From a virus: 41,461 bases of DNA. The notes below the pieces were generated by a model. That model had not been told where the DNA came from. It searched no databases and was given only the letters and a program-made list of their open reading frames with translations. The translations under genes and the position numbers were made by a program. Shown piece by piece: positions 26,642 through 32,899 of the stretch. Numbering within the stretch: position 1 is the first letter of the stretch; the number at the start of each line of letters is the position of its first letter. The stretch covers positions 1 through 41,461 of the IMG/VR virus record IMGVR_UViG_3300046011_003786. One strand, written 5' to 3'.

Positions 26642-26821
26642 TTACAGAGCTACTTCTACTCTGCCATCTCTACCAAACTCTACTCCATCTGAGAAGCATT
26701 GAGCCAATAATCTGATAAGTGCATCTTCTGCTTTCTTATTCCCTTTATACAGAGCATTTGGAACAGCTCTGACAAGCATACGCAAATATTGGTTTTCTTT
26801 ATCAACAACTACTGTTTCCAT
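26642..26821 (-). CDS. Small conserved-looking hypothetical protein
   Basis: 59 aa, beginning METVVVDKEN and ending GRVEVAL. ATG preceded by AAAAGGACTTAA. A helical middle with several basic residues (KGNKKAEDALIRLLAQC). It is the last gene of the leftward side and its stop codon abuts the terminase stop codon, so the two transcripts must read into each other. It overlaps the upstream gene by 20 bases. Function unknown. Confidence 0.7.
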   Translation of the reverse strand: METVVVDKENQYLRMLVRAVPNALYKGNKKAEDALIRLLAQCFSDGVEFGRDGRVEVAL

Positions 26822-27101
26822 TTAAGTCCTTTTCTAAGTCACGATTTAATCGCTTCTCAATTAATGTAGCATAGCCTGATATATCGTGCCAACTGTCAAT
26901 ATGCTCTGGATTACCAGCTAGTATTCTCGCTATCTTGTGAACAATCATATCAAGTGATTCTTGCATATCCCAAGCAAGCTCATTCCAGTTACTACAAGTG
27001 GCTTCTCTCATCTCAAGTTTAATCCTTTGGCTAATCATTGACTGAACACTAAAATCACCATGTGTTTGCTGTCGTTCTGCTAATGTATCTTCAATACTCA
27101 T
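26802..27101 (-). CDS. DUF6378-like phage protein
   Basis: 99 aa with the recognisable pattern LAERQQTHGDF, then ESLDMIVHKIARILAGNP and DSWHDISGYATLIEKRL. Proteins of this pattern occur in many phages near nucleotide-metabolism genes and resemble small all-alpha pyrophosphatase-type helices, but no activity is established. Its start overlaps the MazG-like gene stop by 4 bases. Confidence 0.75.
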   Translation of the reverse strand: MSIEDTLAERQQTHGDFSVQSMISQRIKLEMREATCSNWNELAWDMQESLDMIVHKIARILAGNPEHIDSWHDISGYATLIEKRLNRDLEKDLNGNSSC

Positions 27102-27559
27102 AATTTAGCCTTTGTGTAGTCTGCTTTATATAGAGTATTCTCTGGTTGTTCTTTCCACTTCATCCACTTGTCTCCATCATTACCATACAAATCCCATTTC
27201 TCTGCTTGCTTTGGGTCTTGTAGTCTAGAGCTAATCTCTAGTACAGTCTCTTCCATAGCTATCTGAGCATCAAAACCAAATCTAGGCATAAAGTTTACAG
27301 TGAATACGTTAATGTCACATAGAGCATCAATTACGTCATCCTCAGTGCTATTTGCATTGTACATATCAGCATCAGCCAACATAGACTCAGCATAAGTATC
27401 TGCTAACTTCTTAAGTGAGTTCTTATCTATAACTTTATGTAGTCCTAACATCTCAAGCAACTCTTCAACAATACAATACACTGCAAGCTTCTTAGTGATA
27501 GGTGTCTTATCTGTACCTCTAGCTATTCCCCAATTGTTAATACTTTCTACTACATTCAT
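27098..27559 (-). CDS. MazG-like all-alpha NTP pyrophosphohydrolase
   Basis: 153 aa from the ATG at 27559, chosen over a longer frame because GGAGGAAGCAA lies directly upstream. EELLE (about residue 32) and EDDVIDALCDINVF supply the EExxE and D/ExxD metal-binding motifs of the MazG/HisE superfamily. It probably hydrolyses non-canonical or excess (d)NTPs to monophosphates and may work with ThyX. It overlaps its upstream neighbour by ATGA. Confidence 0.7.
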   Translation of the reverse strand: MNVVESINNWGIARGTDKTPITKKLAVYCIVEELLEMLGLHKVIDKNSLKKLADTYAESMLADADMYNANSTEDDVIDALCDINVFTVNFMPRFGFDAQIAMEETVLEISSRLQDPKQAEKWDLYGNDGDKWMKWKEQPENTLYKADYTKAKL

Positions 27560-27687
27560 TTGCTTCCTCCAATATATTCTAGTGCATCTTCTTCTGAATA
27601 AAAAATCTTTATGATTTTCCAATAACCAAAGTGGTCTAGTGCCTCAACAAAATGTTGAATGTTATTATCTGCTTTACGGTATTTCAT
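27556..27687 (-). CDS. Small hypothetical protein
   Basis: 43 aa, starting ATG after AAAAGGAAGTAGA and ending GGSK, with its stop in an ATGA overlap with the MazG-like gene. The GGAGG used by the next gene is read here as the C-terminal Gly-Gly-Ser codons. Composition (HFVEALDHFGYWKIIKIFY) suggests one amphipathic helix and a strand. No family recognised. Confidence 0.65.
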   Translation of the reverse strand: MKYRKADNNIQHFVEALDHFGYWKIIKIFYSEEDALEYIGGSK

Positions 27688-27908
27688 TCTACTTCCTTTT
27701 CATTAGCTTCAGCTATCTTTTTTCTATTCCAATTAACTGCTTCTAGGCAGTCATTGATACGTCTCATATCCCTTGTTTCTAATGGCTCATTTAGTAAATC
27801 CCTAATGGTATCTTCAGCCCATATGATTTGCCTATGGAACAACCTAATGTGTTTTTGTACAAAGTCCTTATCATAGTATGTGCTATACAAGTATTCTGAT
27901 GACTTCAT
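27684..27908 (-). CDS. Hypothetical helical protein
   Basis: 74 aa, highly charged and helical (DTIRDLLNEPLETRDMRRI, NWNRKKIAEANEKEVE). Start ATG after TTGGAGAAGAAAA. Overlaps its downstream neighbour by ATGA and its upstream neighbour by 26 bases. Function unknown. Confidence 0.7.
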   Translation of the reverse strand: MKSSEYLYSTYYDKDFVQKHIRLFHRQIIWAEDTIRDLLNEPLETRDMRRINDCLEAVNWNRKKIAEANEKEVE

Positions 27909-28170
27909 TTTTCTTCTCCAATTTTGATATAGCTTTTAGCAATCTATTTGTACTTCTAGTGAACATTGACTTGCATCCAGTAGATACATTCTCGTTACCA
28001 ATATGACAATATCTTTTAGCTTCAATAGCTTTCTTTAGTCTATTAGTATCCCATAGTGATTGTAAACAACCATTCTTTACTGTTGTGCCACTAGGGTCTG
28101 ATATTCTATATAGATAGCCATTAGCCATATCAGCTCCAGCTAATTGTAATTCTTTTGCTGTTACATTCAT
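27883..28170 (-). CDS. Hypothetical protein
   Basis: 95 aa with an AAAGGAGTAAAGAG ribosome binding site. The N-terminal part (LQLAGADMANGYLYRI) is followed by a basic segment (NRLKKAIEAKRYCHIG) and three Cys residues. The C-terminal helix is basic (NRLLKAISKLEKKNEV). It could bind nucleic acid, but no motif confirms it. Confidence 0.7.
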   Translation of the reverse strand: MNVTAKELQLAGADMANGYLYRISDPSGTTVKNGCLQSLWDTNRLKKAIEAKRYCHIGNENVSTGCKSMFTRSTNRLLKAISKLEKKNEVIRILV

Positions 28171-28355
28171 CTCTTTACTCCTTTAAACATATCACAATCT
28201 GACAAATCTCCGTCAACTACCATAGCATCTTGAGTTGGTTTAATGATACCTAGATGACGTTCCAAGCTATTGATTAATTCTTCTCTTCGCTTAGCTTGGT
28301 TCTCATCTTCTGGAATAGCTGAGTATAATAATTCTAATCTTGTTTTTTCATCCAT
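28167..28355 (-). CDS. Small hypothetical acidic protein
   Basis: 62 aa from the ATG at 28355, preferred because AAAAGGATAACA precedes it; a longer frame from 28400 lacks a ribosome binding site. Charged helical N-terminus (MDEKTRLELLYSAIPEDEN), acidic middle (VVDGDLSDCDMF). First gene after the long structured gap, overlapping the next gene by 4 bases. Confidence 0.7.
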   Translation of the reverse strand: MDEKTRLELLYSAIPEDENQAKRREELINSLERHLGIIKPTQDAMVVDGDLSDCDMFKGVKR

Positions 28356-28770
28356 TGTTATCCTTTTGAAGTTGTAGTGCAATGCTGATATACCATCCAC
28401 TACCCGACTATATTTCTACCACGTCAGACCTAGATTGTGTAGGTGTCCTTAATGATTTATCAGTAGGCATAAGCCTTTAATCAACCAATATTATTGGCTC
28501 ACTAAAGGTGATATAGCGAATGACAGTGAAACATTCCTATATCGTGACTAAATCTTTAGACTTTTATTTAAAAGTTTATCACTGTAAGTTTTTTGATAGC
28601 TAATACATCGTGCTATCAGCGATGATAACAGTTGCAATCTCAACCAACTGAGACCACTGCTATACGATTAAACACACATAGATTGGTTTGTGACAGTATC
28701 TTCTCTAGATAACTGTATTGATTTCACCAATACATGTAAAGATGCAATCAATACAACCATCCTAAGATGG
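28356..28770 (-). other. 415-bp gene-free stretch packed with hairpins
   Basis: No convincing ORF. Successive inverted repeats include 28465-28476, 28474-28508 (CCTTTA / TAAAGG around CCAAT / ATTGG), 28510-28543 (GATATAG plus GAATG stems), 28560-28575 (ACTTTT / AAAAGT), 28595-28617 (GATAGC / GCTATC), 28612-28629, 28638-28653 (TCTCA / TGAGA), 28693-28716, 28714-28734 (perfect 7-bp stem) and a 5-bp hairpin right after the thyX stop. At least one pair (28612-28629) is better paired as RNA from the minus strand through a G-U pair. It could be a structured leader, a small RNA or a replication element. Confidence 0.55.
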
Positions 28771-29322
28771 CTATTCATTAAACAGAAACTTCATATCTTC
28801 AGGTATACATTCATACATAGCTTCAGCTACTTCACGTATTTGAAAGTGTGCTGATGATGCTCTACGAAGCTCTAGGAAGTTCTTTAAGCTTCTAGCGTTA
28901 AACATTACTGTCCAGTTATATTGAAAGGCTTGTGGTAGCATTAGAGACGTTAGTTCATTGGAGTACCCATGAGCTATTGTGTCACTTATCTTATTCTTCC
29001 AGTCATACAGAAGGTTATCTACATACTCATCACCAGTAGGCTCAAATACAATATCAGTCTTATTAAGTGTGTAACGACTTGACTGACAAGCATAAGATGC
29101 CATACGGTGTCTAGTCATCTCAAGAAGCACTTTTGTACTGGCTGATATGTCAAATGTGAATGTAGCAAACTCTAATACACTAGAGTGCTTATGTTTTAAT
29201 GCTACCTTAGTGATACGATTATCACGTTTAGTAGCATCAGTATAGTCTCCCTTAGCATAGCAAAGTCCGATACTATGGTCTATGCCTTCAAGCCCTTGAT
29301 GCGCAATTAATTTAACTTTCAT
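28771..29322 (-). CDS. thyX: Flavin-dependent thymidylate synthase
   Basis: 183 aa, short for ThyX (usually 210-250). The signature RHRx7S is exact: R71-H72-R73 then S81, followed by R83-Y84. LKHKHSSVLEFATFTF is the conserved segment before it, and NARSLKNFLELR with the terminal helix forms the rest of the dUMP/FAD site. It makes dTMP from dUMP with methylene-tetrahydrofolate and FAD. TTGGAGGTGAAAG gives a strong start. It overlaps the YopX-like gene by 11 bases. Confidence 0.92.
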   Translation of the reverse strand: MKVKLIAHQGLEGIDHSIGLCYAKGDYTDATKRDNRITKVALKHKHSSVLEFATFTFDISASTKVLLEMTRHRMASYACQSSRYTLNKTDIVFEPTGDEYVDNLLYDWKNKISDTIAHGYSNELTSLMLPQAFQYNWTVMFNARSLKNFLELRRASSAHFQIREVAEAMYECIPEDMKFLFNE

Positions 29323-29752
29323 CTTTCACCTCCAATAAATGTGGATGCTCATAGATGTTTCCTATTACTTCAAAATGTTGGTGATAATTTCTTGGTGCGA
29401 TATAATTACCCTTGTCGCTTTGAACTTCAAACACAAAACTAATCGGTCTGTAAATAATTACACATATTTCATAATCTTCAAAATTATGCCGTTTTGCTTT
29501 TACAACATCCCCCTCATAAATCTCAACACCGTTTTTATCGAGCAGTCCAGTGAATTGCATTAAAGTAATATCATCTTGGAAATCTTCATTTTGCAAATCA
29601 GCATTGCTGTAATATTCACCAGTAATGTCAGATGATGTATACATCGGGAATACCTCTCCACTCCACCCTATGATAATGAAGTCAGGATTTTTGGTTCCAT
29701 TTAGCATTAAGCTACGTCTTTCATCCCACGCTCTAAATTTAATACTACGCAT
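29312..29752 (-). CDS. YopX family protein
   Basis: 146 aa with the YopX hallmarks: IKFRAWDERRSLML at the N-terminus, MQFTGLLDKNGVEIYEGDVV in the centre (an SH3-like strand set) and FEVIGNIYEHPHLLE at the end. YopX proteins are widespread in phages and have no confirmed function. ATG preceded by TTGAGGTAAAAG. Overlaps the next upstream gene by 8 bases. Confidence 0.9.
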   Translation of the reverse strand: MRSIKFRAWDERRSLMLNGTKNPDFIIIGWSGEVFPMYTSSDITGEYYSNADLQNEDFQDDITLMQFTGLLDKNGVEIYEGDVVKAKRHNFEDYEICVIIYRPISFVFEVQSDKGNYIAPRNYHQHFEVIGNIYEHPHLLEVKDES

Positions 29753-29957
29753 CTTTTACCTCAATCCAATTTCCCATAATGTCATCAGCATCTAACTCGA
29801 CACCATAATGCACGTTTCTATTCAATGTATCATAATATTTCAAGACATCATTTTGAACAAAAATACAAAATGTATTTCTCCAATTGCAGTTTCTCATCTT
29901 CTTCCCACCATAACGCATGAGATGAAGGGCACGACTAAATGTGTATGTTTCAGTCAT
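29745..29957 (-). CDS. DUF2829 / Tad2-like small protein (candidate anti-Thoeris)
   Basis: 70 aa. The layout TFSRALHLMRYGGKKMRNCNW, then a beta strand (FCIFVQN), then DADDIMGNWIEV follows the DUF2829 pattern (F..AL..l..Gk...r..W ... D.l..dW.vv). Some DUF2829 proteins, called Tad2, sequester the signalling nucleotides of Thoeris defence. This copy lacks the usual PYI/PW region, so ligand binding is uncertain. ATG after AAAAAGGATTAGACA. It lies next to the YopX gene, another common accessory protein. Confidence 0.55.
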   Translation of the reverse strand: MTETYTFSRALHLMRYGGKKMRNCNWRNTFCIFVQNDVLKYYDTLNRNVHYGVELDADDIMGNWIEVKDA

Positions 29958-30304
29958 TGTCTAATCCTTTTTGTAGTGTCTTCGAGGGTACAGATTTTTT
30001 TTGGGAATCCAAACTCTCTATATTCTTCTTCTGTGAAATACCTATCAGTAAATTCACATACCCCATCTGAATACACCATCCTAACTTTGTATTCGTAAAC
30101 TGGGTCTTTTGGTTTGATGCCTAGATGCATAGATATTCTTGTATTTTCAGCTTCAAGTTCTGCAATGCGCTTACTTAATAGCTCATATTGCTCACTAGCA
30201 TAAGACATTGTTTGCATAAATATCTCAGGCGATAGTTTGAAACCAGTTTTGAATATATATTCTACATCTTGCATTAACTTGCTATAAAATTCATCTTGTG
30301 TCAT
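29954..30304 (-). CDS. Hypothetical coiled-coil protein
   Basis: 116 aa from the second of two adjacent ATGs, which has the better distance from AAAGGAG. Residues 35-65 are a coiled coil (YELLSKRIAELEAENTRI). The C-terminal half is beta-rich and acidic (YEYKVRMVYSDGVCEF). It overlaps the transglycosylase stop by 3 bases. No family recognised. Confidence 0.7.
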   Translation of the reverse strand: MTQDEFYSKLMQDVEYIFKTGFKLSPEIFMQTMSYASEQYELLSKRIAELEAENTRISMHLGIKPKDPVYEYKVRMVYSDGVCEFTDRYFTEEEYREFGFPKKICTLEDTTKRIRQ

Positions 30305-30854
30305 CATAACTCCTTTGAATGATTTAGCACATCTTGTGCTTGTTCTCTACCTAGCTCACATATTCCCTTGTAAGCAGTAAGAGCTTTTTTATAATTACCT
30401 TGATACTTATCTAGGTTACGTCTTAATCGTACTGCTGAACACATAGCATTACCTTTGAAGGTATATGGTGATACTGGTAGTAAGTCATTGTCTTTGAGTG
30501 ATATTCCAAAGGCTCCTACAACATAAGGCACTTTATGAGTAACATGTTGATTGTATCTGCTTTCACTCCAACAGATACTGCCTAATATTTTGGGGATATA
30601 CCCACTTCTTCAGATACAGTGATGATATCTTCTGCTTCTTTATATGATGCACCATCCTCCATTATCTTAATGACAAGTTGCTGATGAGCTATAATCTCGT
30701 CACTATCATTATACTCCGCATCGCATACAGATAACTGAGCTTCTAATGATGCTACTTCTTTAAGATATTCCTTCTCTAATTCATTCTCATGATATACTGC
30801 ATATACAGAGAACAATACTAGCATTGTGATAATAGTATCTTTAAGTATATTCAT
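30304..30854 (-). CDS. Membrane-anchored lytic transglycosylase made by -1 ribosomal frameshift
   Basis: Reading in frame 0 from 30854 and slipping back one base at CCCAAAA (30594-30588) gives one 183-aa protein. Residues 1-22 hold a membrane helix (IITMLVLFSVYAVY), residues 23-70 a charged coiled coil, and residues 72-180 a transglycosylase/lysozyme-like domain: helix AEDIITVSEEVGISPKILGSI runs without a break across the junction, then WSESRYN with the catalytic Glu, VVGAFGIS, and YQGNYKKALTAYKG matching the family's L..Y.GN...ALAAYN motif. The downstream frame has no ATG, GTG or TTG before the catalytic Glu, so it cannot work alone. A signal-anchor lysozyme role is likely. A sequencing error or true inactivating mutation is the alternative. 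Confidence 0.72.
30553..30594 (-). promoter_or_regulatory. -1 programmed frameshift signal
   Basis: On the minus strand: slippery heptamer C CCA AAA (30594-30588), then a 9-base spacer TATTAGGCA that includes the frame-0 stop, then GTATCTG (30578-30572) pairing perfectly with CAGATAC (30559-30553) over a 12-base loop. GAGT within the loop can pair with ACTC just downstream, so a pseudoknot is possible. Heptamer class, spacing and stem are all within the usual range for bacterial and phage -1 sites. Confidence 0.7.
30582..30854 (-). CDS. Zero-frame product: membrane helix plus coiled coil (90 aa)
   Basis: The unshifted product stops at TAG two codons after the slippery site. It keeps the N-terminal membrane helix and coiled coil but only the first helix of the enzyme domain, so it would be an enzymatically dead partner or regulator of the 183-aa form. 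Its start overlaps the zinc-ribbon gene stop (ATGA). If frameshifting is efficient both forms would coexist, as in other phage genes with paired products. Confidence 0.65.
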   Translation of the reverse strand: MNILKDTIITMLVLFSVYAVYHENELEKEYLKEVASLEAQLSVCDAEYNDSDEIIAHQQLVIKIMEDGASYKEAEDIITVSEEVGISPKY

Positions 30855-31087
30855 TTTGTAATACCTATCAAAGCAATAGTAATTACAGTAACCATAAGTG
30901 CAATAAACATAGTATGCTCCTTTTTCTTTTGTTCTTCAACGTATACTAATGTACCGTTTTTCTTTTTGTTTACATATCGGATATGTCTACATTGTTTACA
31001 TTCTGAGTTGTATCCATCTTTATTACTTGTCTTCTTATGGAAACTACTTAAGTCTTTCTCGATATTACATATTCTACATATCTTCAT
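30851..31087 (-). CDS. Zinc-ribbon protein with C-terminal membrane helix
   Basis: 78 aa from the ATG at 31087, which overlaps the RusA stop (ATGA). N-terminus MKICRICNIEK and CKQCRHIRY form a CxxC...CxxC zinc ribbon of the kind found at the N-terminus of HNH-type nucleases. The HNH core is missing, and the C-terminus is a hydrophobic helix (MFIALMVTVITIALIGI) ending in TK. A zinc ribbon tethered to the membrane right before a membrane-anchored transglycosylase is unusual. Function unknown. Confidence 0.7.
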   Translation of the reverse strand: MKICRICNIEKDLSSFHKKTSNKDGYNSECKQCRHIRYVNKKKNGTLVYVEEQKKKEHTMFIALMVTVITIALIGITK

Positions 31088-31470
31088 ACCATTTCCTTTA
31101 TGGTTACAAAGCATTTCATCTCACTATGTCCATTAGAACCAATGAATGATACCTTTCTTACGAACTCTGATGAGTCATCCTTTATAATGCCTACCTCTAC
31201 TAAACAATCACTGAATACCTTATCTACTATTGTTCCTATATTCGCTATATCAACTCTCTTCTTGCCAATAAAATGAAACTCATATGCCAATGATATTGGC
31301 TCATTAATAGTATCAATATCTTTAAGCAATGCTTTGATACTGTCACCATAATCACGTTTAAAATTATTAAGCAAGTGATGATGTAGGTTGCGATAAATAT
31401 TAAGACTCATAAGAGCCTTACTATTTTTCTTGTAATATGGAATTGGCAATTCTATGCTTATTAAGCCCAA
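31084..31470 (-). CDS. RusA-like Holliday-junction resolvase
   Basis: 128 aa. The pattern LPIPYYKKNSK at the start and KRVDIANIGTIVDKVFSDCLVEVG...IIKDDS matches RusA (D.dN..K...D.l...gii.DD); the Asp residues in VDIANI, TIVDKV and IKDD are likely metal ligands. It would resolve branched DNA before packaging, fitting the ERF/SSB recombination genes. The start is problematic: no ATG or Shine-Dalgarno sequence is in frame, and TTG at 31470 lies inside an 11-codon leader, so translation is probably coupled to that leader. Confidence 0.8.
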   Translation of the reverse strand: MGLISIELPIPYYKKNSKALMSLNIYRNLHHHLLNNFKRDYGDSIKALLKDIDTINEPISLAYEFHFIGKKRVDIANIGTIVDKVFSDCLVEVGIIKDDSSEFVRKVSFIGSNGHSEMKCFVTIKEMV

Positions 31471-31496
31471 GTGTAGTTAATATCAATGCTAAACAT
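31461..31496 (-). CDS. 11-codon leader peptide preceding rusA
   Basis: ATG after AATAGGAGAAACA, the best ribosome binding site in this interval, gives MFSIDINYTWA and stops at TAATAA. The rusA TTG start lies 9 bases before the end of this frame, in the -1 frame. It either couples rusA translation by re-initiation or marks a frameshifted rusA start; its residues FSIDI resemble the first residues of RusA (ISIEL). Confidence 0.4.
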   Translation of the reverse strand: MFSIDINYTWA

Positions 31497-31965
31497 TGTT
31501 TCTCCTATTAGATAAATTATTGTCATCACAATATCTATTATATGCAATAGCAGCATCTAATGATGTATCAAATGTGCTACCACTACTATATCTTGTTCCA
31601 TCAGCTTTTCTAACCCTAAAGCCATATCTTCCAACATACTTCCCATTGCTTTTTTGTTTATAGACATTGGTGTATCCATGTGGCTTTTCGTACATTCTAT
31701 TTAGAGTCATATTTTGTTGATGGTATGATTCAATTCTACAATTATCAGGACTATAATTTTGTTTACTATCAATACGTCCTATTGTCAATCCTTCTTCCCA
31801 CCCACTTAATATTGCCCATTCTGAAAAAGCTTCATACTCCATCCACCTATTACAAACATATACGCCATTTGCTCCATACTTGTCATATGATGTATGTGTC
31901 TTACAATAGCATCTGCCTTTCATGCTTTGCCATACTTTGTATAGTTTTGTTTTTGATTTTACCAT
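31489..31965 (-). CDS. HNH-type homing endonuclease with AP2 DNA-binding domain
   Basis: 158 aa. Residues 8-90 follow the phage HNH/YajD-like pattern: KVWQSMKGRCY, YGANGVYVCNRWM, FSEWAILSGW, LTIGRIDSKQNYSPDNCRI and HHQQN-type ending. Residues 95-150 are an AP2 domain (GYTNVYKQKSNGKYVGRYG, TFDTSLDAAIAYNRY). Free-standing genes of this type are selfish homing endonucleases inserted between conserved genes. It sits between ssb and rusA and overlaps the rusA leader by 8 bases. Confidence 0.85.
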   Translation of the reverse strand: MVKSKTKLYKVWQSMKGRCYCKTHTSYDKYGANGVYVCNRWMEYEAFSEWAILSGWEEGLTIGRIDSKQNYSPDNCRIESYHQQNMTLNRMYEKPHGYTNVYKQKSNGKYVGRYGFRVRKADGTRYSSGSTFDTSLDAAIAYNRYCDDNNLSNRRNNV

Positions 31966-32072
31966 GATTTAATTCCTCATCTTGAAATAGATAAGGTCGG
32001 ATAGTGTTTCATATCCTGAAGTCCTTGCCATATTACTGGTCTTATTGTTATTATATCATGTACTTGTTTAAT
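31966..32072 (-). other. 107-bp spacer between ssb and the HNH gene
   Basis: It contains a TGATATAAT element and a 20-codon frame (MARTSGYETL..., from about 32028) without a good ribosome binding site that ends just before the HNH start. The spacer may have come in with the HNH gene. I cannot assign coding function to the short frame. Confidence 0.4.
32050..32058 (-). promoter_or_regulatory. Extended -10 promoter upstream of the HNH gene
   Basis: TGATATAAT on the minus strand is identical to the extended -10 that precedes the rightward operon. It lies about 85 bases before the HNH start codon, with no -35. It would transcribe HNH, rusA and the genes beyond. Confidence 0.55.
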
Positions 32073-32471
32073 TCACGACCAGGGATTGTCTTCTTCTGCT
32101 GGAGCTTGTGACGATTGACTAGCAGTTCGTACATGAGCCTTAACAGTAGTAGAATCAATAACTAGAAATTGATTACCTTTTACTTCCTTGTCATCTTTAG
32201 TATAGTTATTAGGCACAAAGAATCCATCTGCTTGTAGCATACCATCTCCAGCACTAATCAATCCGTATACACGTTTACCTTCATCAGGTGACTTGATTTG
32301 AATCTTAATATCAATTGGTTTACCAAATACTTTGTTACCGTCTTTGTCTTTACCATTTACTGATAGACCACATAGAATAGCTCCATTATCTGAAGTTCCT
32401 AACTTTTTGATTTCAAACTTACGGGTATCTTTATTCCAAGATGTTCCATTAAAATATCCACTAATTACCAT
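32073..32471 (-). CDS. ssb: Single-stranded DNA-binding protein
   Basis: 132 aa. An OB-fold-like beta-rich body (MVISGYFNGTSW, FEIKKLGTSDNG, KPIDIKIQIKSP) is followed by a Gln/Ser linker and an acidic C-terminal tip EEDNPWS, like the DDDIPF tail by which SSBs recruit partners. It is encoded right after two ERF annealing proteins and overlaps the second by 7 bases (start within GAATGG). It would coat ssDNA during replication and recombination. Confidence 0.8.
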   Translation of the reverse strand: MVISGYFNGTSWNKDTRKFEIKKLGTSDNGAILCGLSVNGKDKDGNKVFGKPIDIKIQIKSPDEGKRVYGLISAGDGMLQADGFFVPNNYTKDDKEVKGNQFLVIDSTTVKAHVRTASQSSQAPAEEDNPWS

Positions 32472-32899
32472 TCTGAATCCTTTGTTGTTGTTTTAGTTTG
32501 TGTTGGTTTACTTGTAGCATTTGTCTTTCCACTTGCATAGTTACCGTCATCATCTTCCGCTTCTAAGCCAAGTAATGATACTAGCTGATAACGTCTAGCA
32601 TATGTAACAGCTGAACCTAGTTGTTGCATGTCTTGTTTAGTCATAATCAATCTCATAACTGAACGTATCTTGCTATCAGGCTTGTCAGCATCATAAATCT
32701 CTGTAACTAATACATCTACACCATCTTGAATATCAGGTGACTGAGAGTAGCTAATGCCACATTCTTTTAGTGTTGGTGTAATAGCTTTAATGATACCATT
32801 AATGTCTGAATAGTTGCTCTTAAAGAAAGGATTTTTTGAGTCCTTTTTTACAGCATCAACACTTGATTGAAAAATTAACAATTTTGATTGTATTGACAT
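32465..32899 (-). CDS. ERF-family single-strand annealing protein, copy 2
   Basis: 144 aa. Lead helix QSKLLIFQSSVDAV, then NPFFKSNYSDINGIIKAITP and the ERF signature GSAVTYARRYQLVSLLGL followed by an acidic EDDDGNYA. The C-terminal linker TQTKTTTKDSEW ends the protein. ERF proteins anneal complementary ssDNA and can promote circularisation of phage DNA. It is the shorter of two tandem ERF genes and overlaps both neighbours. Confidence 0.85.
   Translation of the reverse strand: MSIQSKLLIFQSSVDAVKKDSKNPFFKSNYSDINGIIKAITPTLKECGISYSQSPDIQDGVDVLVTEIYDADKPDSKIRSVMRLIMTKQDMQQLGSAVTYARRYQLVSLLGLEAEDDDGNYASGKTNATSKPTQTKTTTKDSEW
32468..32504. repeat. 37-bp direct repeat, copy at the end of ERF copy 2
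   Basis: This segment encodes the TQTKTTTKDSEW tail of ERF copy 2 and the start region of ssb. It matches 33142-33178, inside ERF copy 1, with one mismatch in 37. The level of identity is far above that of the two ERF domains themselves, which suggests recent duplication or gene conversion. Confidence 0.85.

Noticed and set aside
28601-28690. tRNA-like D-arm on the minus strand (TCTCAGTTGGTTGAGA at 28638-28653)
   Set aside because: The arm looks like a tRNA D-arm, but no anticodon arm, T-arm (GGTTC) or acceptor pairing can be fitted around it. Kept only as a hairpin.
28680-28770. 30-codon frame starting MVVLIASLHV after thyX
   Set aside because: No spaced ribosome binding site, and the segment is better explained by hairpins.
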